Source: Hymenopus coronatus (taxonomy: Eukaryota; Arthropoda; Insecta; Mantodea; Hymenopodidae). Taken from it: a stretch of DNA of 64,000 bases. Location of the stretch: positions 63,228,501 through 63,292,500 of the forward strand of contig CM060899.1 in NCBI GenBank assembly GCA_030762935.1. The letters are read 5' to 3'. The position numbers and the translations under genes are program-made. Below, one piece after another: positions 44,914 to 56,504 of this stretch (position 1 is the first letter of the stretch; each line of letters begins with the position of its first letter). The notes below the pieces were generated by a model, which worked only from the letters and a program-made list of their open reading frames with translations, was not told the origin of the DNA and made no database searches.

Positions 44914-45460
44914 TCAATATAGCATTATCTCTATGACATCATGCACAGCATTTTGCAGATGTCTTGGGATGTTGGCAACTTCTTGCGAGATGACATCTTT
45001 CAGTTGGGGTGGCTGGATGTGTCAGAGAGTAACCCCACAGCCAAAACTCGGCCCGGTTCAAATCTGGAGATCGTGGTGGCCACATTGTTGGGAAGTGCTT
45101 ATTGATGACAAAATTGCCAAATATTTGAATAATTAATAATTTGCAGGAGTGTAGGTTTGGGGTGGAGCGTTTTCTTTCAAGAAGATTGTGTTTTTCATAT
45201 CGTGATTATTCAGTCTAGGTATGAGGAAATTCTGTAGTAGCACTCCTGTTTAACGTAACAGTCAGCGTTACCCCATTATGACTTCTTCGAAGAAATATGC
45301 GCCAATGATGAATTGTGAACTGAAGCCGCACCATATACTAGTTTTTCAATCATTGATATTGCCGGCGCAAAACTTCTGGAATGTGACCCTCACCGCCAAA
45401 CCAGTTACCAAGCCTAGCTTATCGGAGTTTGTGATATGATACTTTGCTTACTTAAAGTCA
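44914..45460 (-). pseudogene. Decayed IS630-Tc1-mariner transposase (long-tail type)
   Basis: Reading the minus strand through several frameshifts and stops gives motifs in the right order: CAGNIND, WCGF..QFIIG, YFFEEVI (45282-45300), TLTVTLN, FLKENAPP (45160s), WPPRSPDLN (45058-45083), LWGY, LKDVISQEVANIP (44950-45000), QNAV. This is the order of the DDE domain and tail of arthropod transposases of the PPRSPDLTP.DFFLWG type. Both recognisable catalytic positions have changed: the aspartate of the QDNAPPH-like motif reads E, and that of the DFFLWG motif reads E (AEFWLWG). The N-terminal part is not seen. It abuts the minisatellite. Confidence 0.72.
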
Positions 45461-45557
45461 CAGCGAGTAAATGTACAGTCTGTATCGTTCCGCATATGTT
45501 TGTATTCAAAGTGGGCAGTAAATAGTTTTCATTTTATTTATTATATTTTTTTTAACC

Positions 45558-46051
45558 ATGGCTCCTACGTTTTGAAAGTTAGGTGGAAAGGTATTACTTA
45601 GAGCAGAGAAATAATTGTAAATGTCCTTGACTTCATGAAACAAGAGGCAGAGATGAAGGAAGAAAATGTATGTTCCCCGAGTTCTTCAAAAGCCTGTAGA
45701 AAGTGAATGAAAGAGTAGCCAAGGCAACTGATATTTCACTGAGTTCCGTTTCCAGGGTTCTCAAAGATAAGAAAGAAAGAAAAATAAAACTTAATATATC
45801 ACTTTTAAGTTAAAAGATATGGAACAGTTGTGTCGCCAGCGAATTGCAGAAATTGGCAGGCCAGAATGGGACAGTGTATATCGACATGTTGAGAACATTG
45901 AAAATCATTAGAAAGAATTCTAGAAACTCAAAAAGAAAGAATTCTAATCCAGGATAATGGTGCAGAAAGTAGCGATAGCCTTGATGATGACAATGTCGTG
46001 AGCGAAGACAAAGGACTGTCAGGTGTGGAAGAATTGGAGGCAGACGATTGA
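45558..46051 (+). pseudogene. Internally deleted transposase: HTH N-terminus joined to C-terminal tail
   Basis: The N-terminal part (45558-45800) reads, with a few frameshifts and stops, MAPTF..LGGKV, IIVNVLDFMKQEAEMKEEN, then VNERVAKATDISLSSVSRVL, a helix-turn-helix of the kind opening many arthropod IS630/Tc1-like transposases. The C-terminal tail (45820-46051) reads RIAEIGRPEWDSVYRHVENI, then an acidic end SSDSLDDDN..EELEADD. The whole catalytic DDE region is missing between them, as in internally deleted elements. Different lineage and strand from the decayed transposase at 44914-45460. Confidence 0.6.
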
Positions 46052-46280
46052 CATTGTTTATATAGTAGGCCATTTGTATAGGTGTTTTGTAGACATGAAT
46101 ATACATATGAAAACACATGTTTATCAGCGCAGTGTATAAGAGGTGACAGATATTTGACATTGACAGGCACTCTTCCAGCATGCATGAATCGACTGGTGAA
46201 CTGCTTATCTGAAAGTATAACTCGCTTCCTAGCTCTCATTATGGTTTTCACATGTCCAGATCTGTTGCGCCAGTTAAAGA

Positions 46281-46460
46281 ACGTGGCATGTTTCGTCACC
46301 CTTCTGGATGTCTGTTTACATTTTGTTAATGTTGCTAACGATTAGATGTTGTTCAAAACCCAATACTCTCGTTCAAAACTAAGATTATAATTACATATCA
46401 TAATTTCATGTATTGCTACAGATTGCAATAAAGTAGTTAAAGATTGGGAAGAACCATATT
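46281..46460 (+). repeat. Direct repeat, copy 2
   Basis: Pairs with 43684-43880 (TTCTGGATGTCTGTTTACAT, AACCCAATACTCTCGTTCAA in both). The two copies bracket the minisatellite and both transposase remnants. Confidence 0.8.
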
Positions 46461-46483
46461 TTCTTCTTTTCTTTCTTCCTTTT

Positions 46484-47350
46484 TACTTTCTCTAGCCCAC
46501 GTGTATAACTTATACATAGTGGATAGAGAAGGTTTTGTATTGCACCCAAATATTCCATACCAGAAATACATGTTTTAGACCCCCGGAATCCAATAAAAGC
46601 ATTTTTAGAAAAATGTCCATGTGTGTCTATCTGCTTGTGTGTTTCTGTGGGCAGCATAGCTCGAAAACAAAAGACCATTAAAAACCAAACTTGATATTTA
46701 AGTTTGATATCTTCCAAGGATGCGATACGAAGATTTTCAAGAAAGCCCCCCCCCACTCCCAAATACCCTTTACATGGAAAAATTGTGAAAATGTTTGTGT
46801 TTTCAAAAATGGCTCTAGCAATTTTGATTAAAACCTCTCATATTTAAGATATTTACGTGTCAAATAAAATGTATATCTTCAATTTTCTGGAATAGCCTCT
46901 GAAGACCTCTTTAATCTGGATGAACTTTGCTGGATTTTGTATAACTACTAAACAATAAGAGATAGACAAAAACTTACTGCACAAAAAATGTGGAGCACGT
47001 TAAAACACACAATTTATATTATATACTTTTTTTCGTGGAGTTCATCGTTTTTGAGACATTCCTTGTTTTTGGTTTCTGCTATGAAAAACTTATACTTTTC
47101 TCACGTAGGAATTTGTCAACTGCTGTCCATACAAACAAAGGAACTTCATTGACATAGCAACCAGCTTTTGACTTTCACTTTAACCTATGGGTACTCCCTT
47201 ATTTCGCTTCTACTTACAAGGAAGCAAGTAATAATGCTATTTCTGCTGTTTTTTTTTTCTGATTAACATGAAGTAAATACAAGTATAAGCTTTTTAACAA
47301 TAATTTGTTGCAGAGATGTAGAGAAAGTCATGTGAATGGTACACATAAGA
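46484..47350 (+). mobile_element. HINE-like repeat, complete (867 bp)
   Basis: TACTTTCTCTAGCCCACG, the alternative palindrome form; body with a C run (46747-46754); GTAGAGAAAGTCATGTG and hairpin ending CATAAGA. Confidence 0.85.
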
Positions 47351-47352
47351 GT

Positions 47353-47679
47353 TTTTATGTAGTAAGGTTCAGTCCATCTCTTATTGTTTATCAGTTATTC
47401 AAAATTTAGCAAAATTCATGCGGAATAAATAGGTTTTCAGAGGCTATAACCAGAAAATTCAAAATATACACTTTATTTGTGATGTAAACTATCTTTAATA
47501 TACGGTAGATAAATTAAAACAAATCTTTAGTTTTGAGAAAAATAACACTTTCAAAAATTCTTCCATGTAAAGGGTAGTTTGTGGTGTGGGGGTTTTCATG
47601 CAAATCTTCCTGTTCCGTCTCTGGAAGATGCTAAACATAGCTAAATATCAAATATGGTATTTAACGGTCTTTTCGTTTT
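47353..47679 (-). mobile_element. HINE-like internal piece
   Basis: GTAGTAAGGTTCAGTCCATC to GGTCTTTTCGTTTT. Ends where the next copy inserts in a T run. Confidence 0.72.
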
Positions 47680-47970
47680 TACTTTCTCTACACGTACTAT
47701 GTATAGTGTATAGAGAAGGTATTGCACTCCACCAAAAAATATGATACCGAGTTTTCACCGGGAATATATGTTTTAAGGTCCCCTGTATCCAAAAAAAGTA
47801 TTTTCAGAAACGTCCGTGTGTCTGTGAACACGATAACTCGAGAACGAAAAGTCAGTAAAATGCCAAACTTGGTATTAAAGTTTAGTATCTTCCAGGGAAG
47901 CGACACGAAGATTTTGAGAAAAATCCTCCGTCCCCAAACTACCCTTTACATGAAACTTTTTTCGAAATGT
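47680..47970 (+). mobile_element. HINE-like 5' third
   Basis: TACTTTCTCTACACGTACTA start through to CCCTTTACATGAAACTTTTTTC, then the orientation flips. Confidence 0.78.
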
Positions 47971-48298
47971 TTACTATCTAAAAACGGTCAACTCAACGAA
48001 AAAAATGTATATGACATAAATTGTGTTTCAATGAGTTCTACATTTTATGTATAGTAAGTTTTTGTCTATCTCTTACATTTACTAGTTATACCTCAATAGA
48101 GAGGTCTTCAGAGGCTATACTCAGAAAATTCAAAATGTACATTTGGTTTATTATGTAAATACCTTTAACATAAGGTATTTTAATCAAAATCGTTACACCC
48201 ATTTTAGAGAAAAACAACATTTTCGAAATTTTGTTCAAGTAAAGGGTAGTTTGAGGTGGGGGGATATTCCTCAAAATCTTCGTGTCGCATTCTTATAT
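47971..48298 (-). mobile_element. HINE-like internal piece
   Basis: CTATCTAAAAACGGTCAACTC to TCTTCGTGTCGCATTC. Fold-back partner of 47680-47970. Confidence 0.7.
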
Positions 48299-49298
48299 TA
48301 CCAAATAAGGGAGTACCATAGGTTAAAGTGATAGTCAAAAGCTGGTTGCTATGTGACTGAAGTTCCTTTGTTTGCATGGACAGGAGAAAATTGTGTTTTT
48401 TAAATGCGAAACCAATAACAAGGAATATCTCAAAAACTGTCAACTCCACGAAAAAAAATGTATTACATCAATTATATGTTTTAACGAGCTCTACATTTTC
48501 TGTTAAGTAAATTTTACTCTTATCTCCTACGGTTTGCCAGTTATACAAATGTCCGTAAGATTCATCCAGAATAAATTAGTCTTCAGAGGCTATTTCCAGA
48601 AAATTCAAAATATATATTTTGTTTATATAAATATCTTTGGCATACATCATTTTAATCAAAATCGTTAGAGCCATTTTTGAGAAAAATCTACATTTTCGAA
48701 TTTTTTTTTATATAAAGGATAGTTTGGGGTGGGGGGATTTTTCTCAAAATCTTCGTGTCGCATCCTTGGAAGATACTAACTTTATATAACATAACTACAT
48801 GGAACCTCGGCCTAACGCCCGGCCGCTGCGTCCCTCATCTCGGTCCATTACAGACGTCTTGAATGGGATGCAGTATTGGAGGGTGGGACGTGGTCAGCGC
48901 CTCGAGTTCCTCTCTGCCGGTTAATGCGATCCTCTAAACCTGGAGCCGCTACTTCTCCATCAAGTAGCTTCTCAATTAGCCCCCCCAGGGACCTCACGAG
49001 GCTAAGTGCACCCCGGACCAGATCTTCCAGTGGGTAGAAAACTCACGCCGGTAGTGGGAATTGAACCCAGGTCTCCCGTTGCTACCACCACGTTTGATAT
49101 TTAACAGTTCTTAGTTTTGGAGCTATGCTGTCCACAGACACACACACGCGGACGTTTTTCTAAAAATGCTTTTTTTCGGACTCATGGTACCCCAAATCAT
49201 GTATTTCCGGTGAAATCACGGTGTCGAATTTTTGGGTGGAATACAATACCTTCTCTATCCACTTTTACGTTGTACATACGGGCTAGGAAGGTATAAAT
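48299..49298 (-). mobile_element. HINE-like repeat interrupted by a GC-rich SINE
   Basis: Starts CAAATAAGGGAGTACCATAGG (3' terminus missing). Interrupted at about 48800-49090, then resumes GTTTGATATTTAACAG, CA slot, and the alternative 5' palindrome with TTTTACGTTGTACATACGGG. Confidence 0.8.
48803..49090 (-). mobile_element. tRNA-derived SINE (type D), GC-rich
   Basis: On the minus strand: GGTAGCAACGGGAGACCTGG, B box GGTTCAATTCCC, CTACCGGCGTGAGTTTTCTA, GATCTGGTCCGGGGTGCACT, TAGCCTCGTGAGGTCC, a GAGAAGTAGCGGC body and a GTTCCATGTAG end. The GC content contrasts sharply with the AT-rich host repeat on both sides. I recall insect SINEs with the CTGGTCCGGGGTCCACTCAG motif. Confidence 0.7.
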
Positions 49299-49573
49299 GA
49301 AAAAAAATGGATAAAAGGTCAAAAGACAACGTGGAAGATGAAAAAGAAGAAGAGATGCTGTAGATGGATTATTTGTGCTGAAGCAAACGCCCTCTATGTG
49401 TCTTCCCGGAGTTGCAATCCGGTACGTGAAGGGAGAAGGATAATGGACTCAGCTTAACGTTACGAGGGGAAGTCTGGAATCAAACAGAAGACGAACGCAG
49501 GTGACGTATAACTTGACCATGCTTCCTCCACTGTGCGCTGTATAAACTCACCCGAGCAATTTACTAACAAAAA
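49299..49573. other. Single-copy stretch
   Basis: Purine-rich start (49300-49370), then GC-richer DNA. Nothing recognised. Confidence 0.3.
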
Positions 49574-50438
49574 TCTTATGTGTACCATGCACATGACTTT
49601 CTCTATATCCCTCCAACAAATTATTCTTAAAAAGCTTCTACTTCTATTTACTTTATGCTCATCAGAAAAAATTAGCAGAAACAGTCTTATTACTTGCTTC
49701 CTTGTAAGCAGAAGCGAAATAATGGACAACCATAGGTTAAAGTGATAGTCAAAAGCTCGTTGTTATGTCAATGAAGCTCCTTTGCTTGTATGGATAGGAG
49801 TTGACAAGTTTCTGTATGAGAAAAGTATAAGTTTTTCATAGCAGAAACCAAAAATAAGGAATGTCTCAAAAACGACGAACTCCACGAAAAAAATGTATAT
49901 AACATAAATTGTGTGTTTTAAGGCGTTCTACATTTTTTGTGCAGTAAGTTTTTGTCCATCTCTTACGGTTTAGCAGTTATTCAAAATTCAGTAAAATCCA
50001 TCCAGAATAAACTACTCTTCAGAGGCTATTCCCAGAAAATTCAAGATATACATTTTATTTTTCAGGTAAATATCTTTAATATACGAAATTTTAATCAAAA
50101 TCGTTAGAGCCATTTTTGAGATAGTCAAAATTTTCGAATAAAGTTCCATGTAAAGGGTAGTTTGGGGTGGGGGATTTTTCTCAAAATCTTCGTGTCGTAT
50201 CCCTGGAAGATACTAAACTTAAATACCAAGTTTGGTATTTTATCGATTTTTCGTTTTTGAGTTATCGTGTTCACAGACACACTGATACACACACACACAC
50301 ACACACACACGGACCTTTTTGTGAAAATGCTTTTTTTGGATATTGGAGACCCTAAAACATATATTTCCGGTGAAATCTCGGTATCGAATTTTTGGGTGGA
50401 GTGCAATACCTTCTCTACACAATATACACATAGTGCGT
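49574..50438 (-). mobile_element. HINE-like repeat, almost complete (865 bp)
   Basis: TCTTATGTGTACCATGCACA terminus, full body, and (CA)n at 50286-50310. The 5' palindrome is cut after CATAGTGCGT, so the GTAGAGAAAGT tail is lost. Confidence 0.85.
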
Positions 50439-50444
50439 AAACTT

Positions 50445-51163
50445 TTTTCTGTAACTTTTTACAGCTCCATAACAAGTTATTGTTAAAAAGCTAATTCTAC
50501 TTCATGCTAATCGAGATAAACATTAGCAGAAATGCTTTATTGTAAGTAGAAGGGAAATAATGGAATACACGAGGCTAAAACGATATCCAAGTATTTTAAA
50601 AGCTGATCGCCATATGGATGAAATCCCGCTTCTTTGCTTTGCCAGAAGTTGACGAACTCCCGCATGTGGAAAGTGTAAGTATTTTAAAACGGAAACCAAT
50701 GACAAGCAATATCTCAAGAATAGCCAACTCCACGAAAAAAATGTATATGACATAAATTGTGTGTTTTAACGAGATCTATATTTCTTGTGTAGTAAGTTTT
50801 TGTATGTCCCTTACGGTTTACTAGTTACGCAAAATTCAGCCAAACGTATTCAGAATAAAAAGGTCTTCGGAGGTTACTCCCAGAAAATTCAAAATATACA
50901 CCTTATTGTTTAAATACCTTTAATACCTATACGATATTTTAATCAAAATCGTTACAGCCGTTTTTAAGGAAATACAAATTTTTGAAATTTTTTCCATGTA
51001 AAGGGTAGTTTGGGGTGGGTGGGGGGTTCTCAAAATCTTCGTGTCGCATCCCTGAAATATACCAAACTTAAATACCAAGTGTGGTATTTTAGCGACCTTT
51101 CATTTTTGAGTTACTGTGTTCACAGACACACAGACAAACGGACACACACACACATGGACCTCT
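50445..51163 (-). mobile_element. HINE-like repeat lacking both termini
   Basis: GTAACTTTTTACAGCTCC and CTTCATGCTAATCGAGATAA to the CA slot (CACAGACAAACGGACACAC), stopping at the T run where the next copy begins. Confidence 0.75.
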
Positions 51164-51165
51164 TT

Positions 51166-51304
51166 TACTTTCTCTATTCGTACTATGTACATAGTGTATA
51201 GAGAAGGTATTGCACTCCACCCAAAAATTCGATACCGAGATTTCATCGGAAATACATGTTTTGGGTCCGCCTGAATCCAAAAAAAGCACTTTTACAAAAA
51301 GGTC

Positions 51305-51356
<52 letters not shown>

Positions 51357-52049
51357 TGTGGACAGCATAGCCCAAAAACGAAAAGTTCGTTAAAAACAAA
51401 ATTTGGTATTTAGGTTTGATATCTTCCAAGGATGCGACAAGAAAACCCCACCCTCAACTACCCTTTACATGGAAGTTTTTTCGAAAATTTTGATTTTCTA
51501 TAAAATGACTAACTCTTTTGATTAAAATATCGTATATTACAGATATTTACCTGACAAATAATACGTATATCTTGAATTTTCTGGGAATAGTCTCTGAAGA
51601 CTACTTTATTCTGGATGAACTTTACGGAATTTTGCATATCTGTTAAACCGTAAGAGATGGATCAAAGCTTACTGCACAGAAAATGTAGAGCACATTAAAA
51701 CACACAAGTTGTATTATATACATGTTTTGTGGAGGAGATCGTTTTTAAGGTATTCTTTGTTTTTTGTTTCAGCTTTGAAAAACTTATACTTTTCTCATAG
51801 AGGAATTTGTCAACTCCTATCCATACAAACAAAGGAACTTCAGTCACATAGTAACCAGCTTTTGAGTATCAAGTTTAACCTATGGTTTCCCTTATTTTGC
51901 TTCTACTTACAAGGTAGCAAGTAATAAAACTCATTTGAAATTTCTGCTAATTATTTCTTGATTAGCATGAAGTAAATAGAAGGATAAACTTTTTAACAAC
52001 AATTTGTTACACAGATGTAGAGAAAGTAATTTGAATGGAACACATCAGA
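51166..52049 (+). mobile_element. HINE-like repeat, complete (884 bp)
   Basis: TACTTTCTCTATTCGTACTA palindrome, the longest (TG)n of the family here, body, and GTAGAGAAAGTAATTTG with a weakened hairpin and CAGA. Confidence 0.88.
51308..51355. repeat. (TG)n microsatellite, ~48 bp
   Basis: Pure TG run in the family's microsatellite slot. Confidence 0.97.
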
Positions 52050-52239
52050 TTTTTAGTAATGAAATGCCTCTGTAGTTGGGACAGTTTTTTCGATCTCTTT
52101 TCTTATGTATATTAATTATTTTTGCACTTTTCTGTTTATTGGGAACCTTTCCTTCATTCCATATTTAATTTAATAACTGCAAAAATGTCTTCTTCCACCA
52201 CATATCTGCTGATGATAGCTGTACTAATGTCGTTTTTTT
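52050..52239. other. Short single-copy stretch
   Basis: AT-rich, nothing recognised. Confidence 0.3.
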
Positions 52240-52906
52240 GTTCGACCTCCGATAGGCTATAAATAAAAGACAAGTTCATAGAAAACAATTATTTTATTAC
52301 TAACATGTTTGTACACTTATGGTTACTTTTCAACATAATCACCGAAAAGATTGAGGCATTTATCGTACCTGTGCACAAACTTTGCAATACTCGCTTCAAA
52401 AAATGTTGCCACCAATGATTTCAAATGAGCATTGACGTTGTTTTGAAGATCTTCGAACTTTACGACGTTTGCGGAGAGCCATTCAAAACAAACGAAGAGG
52501 AATGCTGACTTCAGGAATTGTGTTGATCCATGACAACGCTCGTCCACACACTGCTGGCACAACCCATCGGCTCCTTGAACAATTTCAATGGGACATTTTC
52601 GATCATCCGCCGTACAGTCCTGACTAGCATCCAGCGATTTTCATATTTTCCCTGAACTGAAAACGTGACTAGGAGGGCAGCACTTTCAAACCAACGAAGA
52701 TCTTCAAAAACACATCAATGCTCATTTGAAATCATTGGCTGCAACATTTTTTTAAGTGGGTATTGCAAAGCTTGTGCACAGGTACGATAAATGTCTCAAT
52801 CTTTTCGGTGATTATGTTGAAAATAACCATAAGTGAACAAAGCCTTTAGTAATAAAACAATTATTTCTATGAGCTTGTCTTTTATTTATAGCCTATCGGA
52901 GGTTGA
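52240..52906 (+). mobile_element. Fold-back mariner derivative, copy 2, both arms
   Basis: Left end TTCGACCTCCGATAGGCTAT; right end is its complement, ATAGCCTATCGGAGGTTGAA. The arms are about 210 bp (52240-52460 and 52696-52906) and include not only the terminal repeats but the coding 3' end of the transposase in inverted copy. The 235-bp spacer holds the HDNARPHT-to-DLAPSD region, with stop codons (SPD followed by TAG, 52624-52626, and later TGA). Same architecture as 28180-28760, so the fold-back form itself was copied. Confidence 0.9.
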
Positions 52907-52912
52907 AATAAA

Positions 52913-53640
52913 TCTGATGTGTTCCATTCACATGACTTTCTCTACATCTCTGTAACAAATTGTTAAAACGCTTATGCTTCTGTTTACTTACTTCCTTGTA
53001 AGTAGAATATAAGGAGTAAGGGAGTAGGCTAAAGTGATGTCAAAAATCTGGTTGCTATGTGGCTGAAGTTCCTTTGTTTATATGGACAGTAGTTGACAAA
53101 TTTCTGTATGAGAAAAGTATGTTTTTTAAAGCTGAGACCAAAAACAAGGAATATCTAAAGACGATCAATTCCACGAAAAAAACGTATATAACATAAACTG
53201 TGTGTTTTAAGCATTTCTGCATCTCTTATGGTTTAGCAGTTATGTAAAATTCCGGAAAATTCAACCATAATAAAGTAGCCTTCAGAGACTGTTTCCAGAA
53301 AATTCAAGATATAGATTTTATTTGGCAAGTAAATATCTTAAATATAAGAGATTTTAATCAAAATCGTTAGAGCCATTTTTAAGAAAATCAAAATTTTCGC
53401 AATTTTCCATGTAAAGGGTAGGTGGGGTGGGGGGATTTTCTTGAAGATCTTCGTGTCACATCCTTGAAAGATACCAAACTTACATACCAAACACACACAC
53501 ACGTTTATCTAAAAATAATTTTTTTGGATTCAATGGATCTCAAAACATATATTTCCGGTGAAATCTCGGTATCGAATTTTTTGGTGGAGTGCAATACCTT
53601 TTCTATACGCAATGTACATAGTACGTCTAGAGAAAGTAAA
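52913..53640 (-). mobile_element. HINE-like repeat, both ends, internal deletions
   Basis: Perfect 3' hairpin terminus and 5' palindrome (GCAATGTACATAGTACGTC). About 50 nt are missing between ACATACCAAAC and the CA slot, and part of the 3' third is missing. Confidence 0.82.
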
Positions 53641-53651
53641 CAATCGGCCCT

Positions 53652-53712
53652 CGTATAAACTTGAATAGTTTGTTGAAGAATAGGCAGAGAAAACCATGTG
53701 AATGAAACACAT
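53652..53712 (+). mobile_element. HINE-like 3'-terminal crumb
   Basis: GTTTGTTGAAGAATAGGCAGAG, then AACCATGTG-N7-CACATG: the terminal hairpin with its upstream segment. Confidence 0.5.
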
Positions 53713-54012
53713 GTGGATGAAGATAAGTTAAAGCAGTGTGGGTACTGGTGTTAGAGCAGGATCGGTGACGAGGTGGGAAGAAATGTTGGGCCACTTTGGC
53801 CCTCGTGAGCACAAAGGCTGAGGGGGGATATTAACATCAGAAAGCGTGTAATGTGGGTGACACTGCGGACGGGGAAAAGGAAAAGGGCCCATTGACCAGT
53901 CTTCAAAACTGTTACACACGTCAAACCAACCATTGACAACCTTATTTTCAAACTGACGTAGCCTCAGCGGCAATGTGGTCTGTCACTTTCACGGCAAATC
54001 ATCAAGAAAACA
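53713..54012. other. GC-richer single-copy stretch
   Basis: Two overlapping open frames exist on the minus strand (53728-53973 and 53751-53951) with no recognisable motif. No repeat match in the window. Confidence 0.3.
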
Positions 54013-54712
54013 TCTGATGTGTTTCATGCACGTGACTTTCTTTACATCTCTGCAAAAAATATTATTAAAAAGATTATGCTTCTATTTACGTCATGCTAAT
54101 CGAGGAAAAATTAGCAGAAATAGTCTTATTACTTGCTTCCTTGTAAGTAGAAGTGAAATAAGGGAGTACCATAGGTTAAAGTGAAGCCAGTTCTTTTGTT
54201 TGTATGGACAGGGGTTGACAAATTCCTGTATGAGAAAAGTATACGTTTTTCAAAGCTATAACTAAAAACAAGGAATATGTCAAAAATGATCCACTGCACG
54301 CAAAAAGTGTATAACATAAATTGTATGTTTTAACGTTCTACATTTTTTGTACTGTAAGTTTTTGTCCATGTATTACGGTTTAGCAGTTATGCAAAATTCT
54401 GTAAAATTCATCCAGAATAAAGTAGTCTTCAGAGGCTATTCCCATAAAATTCAAGATATATATAGCATTTGTCATGTAAATACATTTGATATACAATATT
54501 TTAATCAAAATCGTTAGAGCCATTTTTGAGAAAATGAAAAATTTCGAACAAAGTTCTATGTAAAGGGTAGTTGGGTGTGGGGGAATTTTCTTGAAAATCT
54601 TCTTGTCGCATCCTTTAGTGACACCAAACCTAAATACTCAGTTTGGTATTTAACAGTCCTTTTGTTTTTGAGCTATGCTGTCCATAGACACACACGGACC
54701 TTTTTCCAAAAA
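54013..54712 (-). mobile_element. HINE-like repeat, 5' end missing
   Basis: TCTGATGTGTTTCATGCACG terminus to the CA slot (ACACACACGGACC), stopping in an A run where another copy starts. Confidence 0.8.
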
Positions 54713-55296
54713 TCTGATGTGTTCCATTCACATGGCTTTCTCTACATTTCTGCAACAAATTATTGTTAAAAAGCTTATGCTTCCATTTACTTAATTTTAA
54801 TCGAGAAAAAAATAGCAGAAATAGTCTTATTACTTGCTTCCTTGTAAGTAGAAGCGAAATAAGGGAGTACTATAGGCTAAACTGATAACCATAAGGTGGT
54901 TACTATGTGACTGAAGTTCCTTTATTTGTATGGACAGGAATTTGTATGAGAAAAGTATAATTTTTTCAAAGCTGAAACCAAAAAAAAAAAGGAATATGTC
55001 AAAAACGATCAACTCCACGAAAAGTTATACCTGACATAAATTGTGTATTTTAATGTGCTCTACATTTTTGTGTGGTAAGTGTTTGTCTATCTGTTACGGT
55101 TTAGCAGTTATGCAAAATTCAGTAAAATCCATCCAGAATAAAGTAGTCTTCAGAGGCTGTTCCCAGAAAATTCAAAATATATGTTTTATTTGTCAGGTAA
55201 ATATCTTTAATATTTGATATTTTAATCAAAATCGTTAGAGCCATTTTTAAGAAAATCAAAATGCTCGAAAAAAGTTCGATGTAAAGGGTAGTTGGG
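54713..55296 (-). mobile_element. HINE-like 3' two thirds
   Basis: Perfect 3' terminus to GGGTAGTTGGGCG, where a TG run leads into an opposite-strand piece. Confidence 0.78.
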
Positions 55297-55765
55297 CGTG
55301 TGTGTGTGTCTGTGGACAGTATAGCTCAAAAATGACTGGTATTTAAGTTTGATATCTTCCAAGGATGCGACACGAAGATTTTGAGAAAAATCCCCCCACC
55401 CCAACTACCCTTTACATAGAACTTTTTTCGATAATTTTGATTTTCTCAAAATTGGCTCTAACGATTTTGATTAAAATATCGTATATTAAATGTATTTGCC
55501 TGGCAAATAAAATGTATATCTTGAATTTTCTGGGAATAGCCTCTGAAGAGTACTTTATTGTAGATGAATTTTACGGAATTTTGAATAACACATTCCTTGT
55601 TTTTGGTTTCCGCTTTGAAAAACTTATACTTTTCTCATACAGGAATTTGTCAACTCCTGTCCATACAGACAAAGGAACTTCAGTCACATAGCAACCAGCT
55701 TTTGATTATCACTTTTAATTTCTTGCAGAGATGTAGAGAAAGTCATGTGAATGGAACACATCAGA
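55297..55765 (+). mobile_element. HINE-like repeat lacking 5' end
   Basis: Starts in the TG slot (GTGTGTGTCTGTGGACAG), body, then GTAGAGAAAGTCATGTG, hairpin and CAGA. The 3' third is shortened. Confidence 0.78.
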
Positions 55766-55767
55766 TT

Positions 55768-56254
55768 TTTGTTGTAGAGCCACCCGTTTCAAAGATAATC
55801 CTTGCTATTGGTTTGAGTTTTAAAATAGTTATACTTTTCTCAAACAGAAAGTCGTCCGTGATACATTGTTTTACTCCTCGCCATGCAAAGAAGTTAATTT
55901 CAATAACAATCGCAAAGCGACAGCTTTTAAGACATTTGACTATCGCTTTAGCCTAATGCATTCACTTAGTTCTCTTCTGCGTGTAAGCGTTTCCGAGATA
56001 TTCCTTGTCATCGGTTTCAATTTTCAAACATTTACACCTTTCTCAAAGAGAACATACACGACAGCTTTAGAAACATATGAATAACGCGTTAGCATAGTGT
56101 ATTCTTTTATTTCCCTTATACTTACAAGGAACTAAGTAATAAGAACATTCTGCTAATGTTTATCTCGATTTGCATTGTGTAGAAAGAAGAATACTCTTTT
56201 TAAGAAGTTTGTATGTAGAGTAGGTAGAGAAAGTCATGTGAATGCAGTAAATAA
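55768..56254 (+). mobile_element. Two HINE-like 3'-half fragments, subfamily B
   Basis: 55768-55982 (GTAGAGCCACCCGTTTC to CACTTAGTTCTCTTC) and 55983-56254 (GTAAGCGTTTCCGAGATATT to GTAGAGAAAGTCATGTG) repeat the same part of the family in tandem. Confidence 0.68.
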
Positions 56255-56504
56255 GATTTAACCAATTCTTTATTTAAAATTGCAAGTATTAGGTGTAGCA
56301 TAAAATAAACAAACTGACTGGTGACTCAAAAACACTACTGTACTTAATGTATTCCTGCAGATATCTCGTCCTGCGTTAAAACAGTTGCATAATTCAATGG
56401 GGCAATTCCAAGTAAACACTGGTTAGTGGGAGTAGGCTAATTAATGTGAGCAACTTTCGTTCTATTGCTTGCTAGAGAAATCATGAGCGGATAACGACAA
56501 TGAC
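56255..56504. other. Single-copy stretch
   Basis: Nothing recognised before the ACC/ACT tract begins. Confidence 0.3.

Noticed and set aside
43684..46460. LTR retrotransposon with the direct repeats as LTRs
   Set aside because: No TG...CA ends, primer-binding site, polypurine tract or gag/pol sequence seen between them.
52323..52562. Minus-strand frame resembling the mariner C-terminus
   Set aside because: It is the inverted arm of the fold-back element, a copy of the + strand coding end, not a separate gene.
53728..53973. 81-codon minus-strand frame in GC-richer DNA
   Set aside because: Two overlapping frames of similar length in different phases, no motif, no supporting signals.
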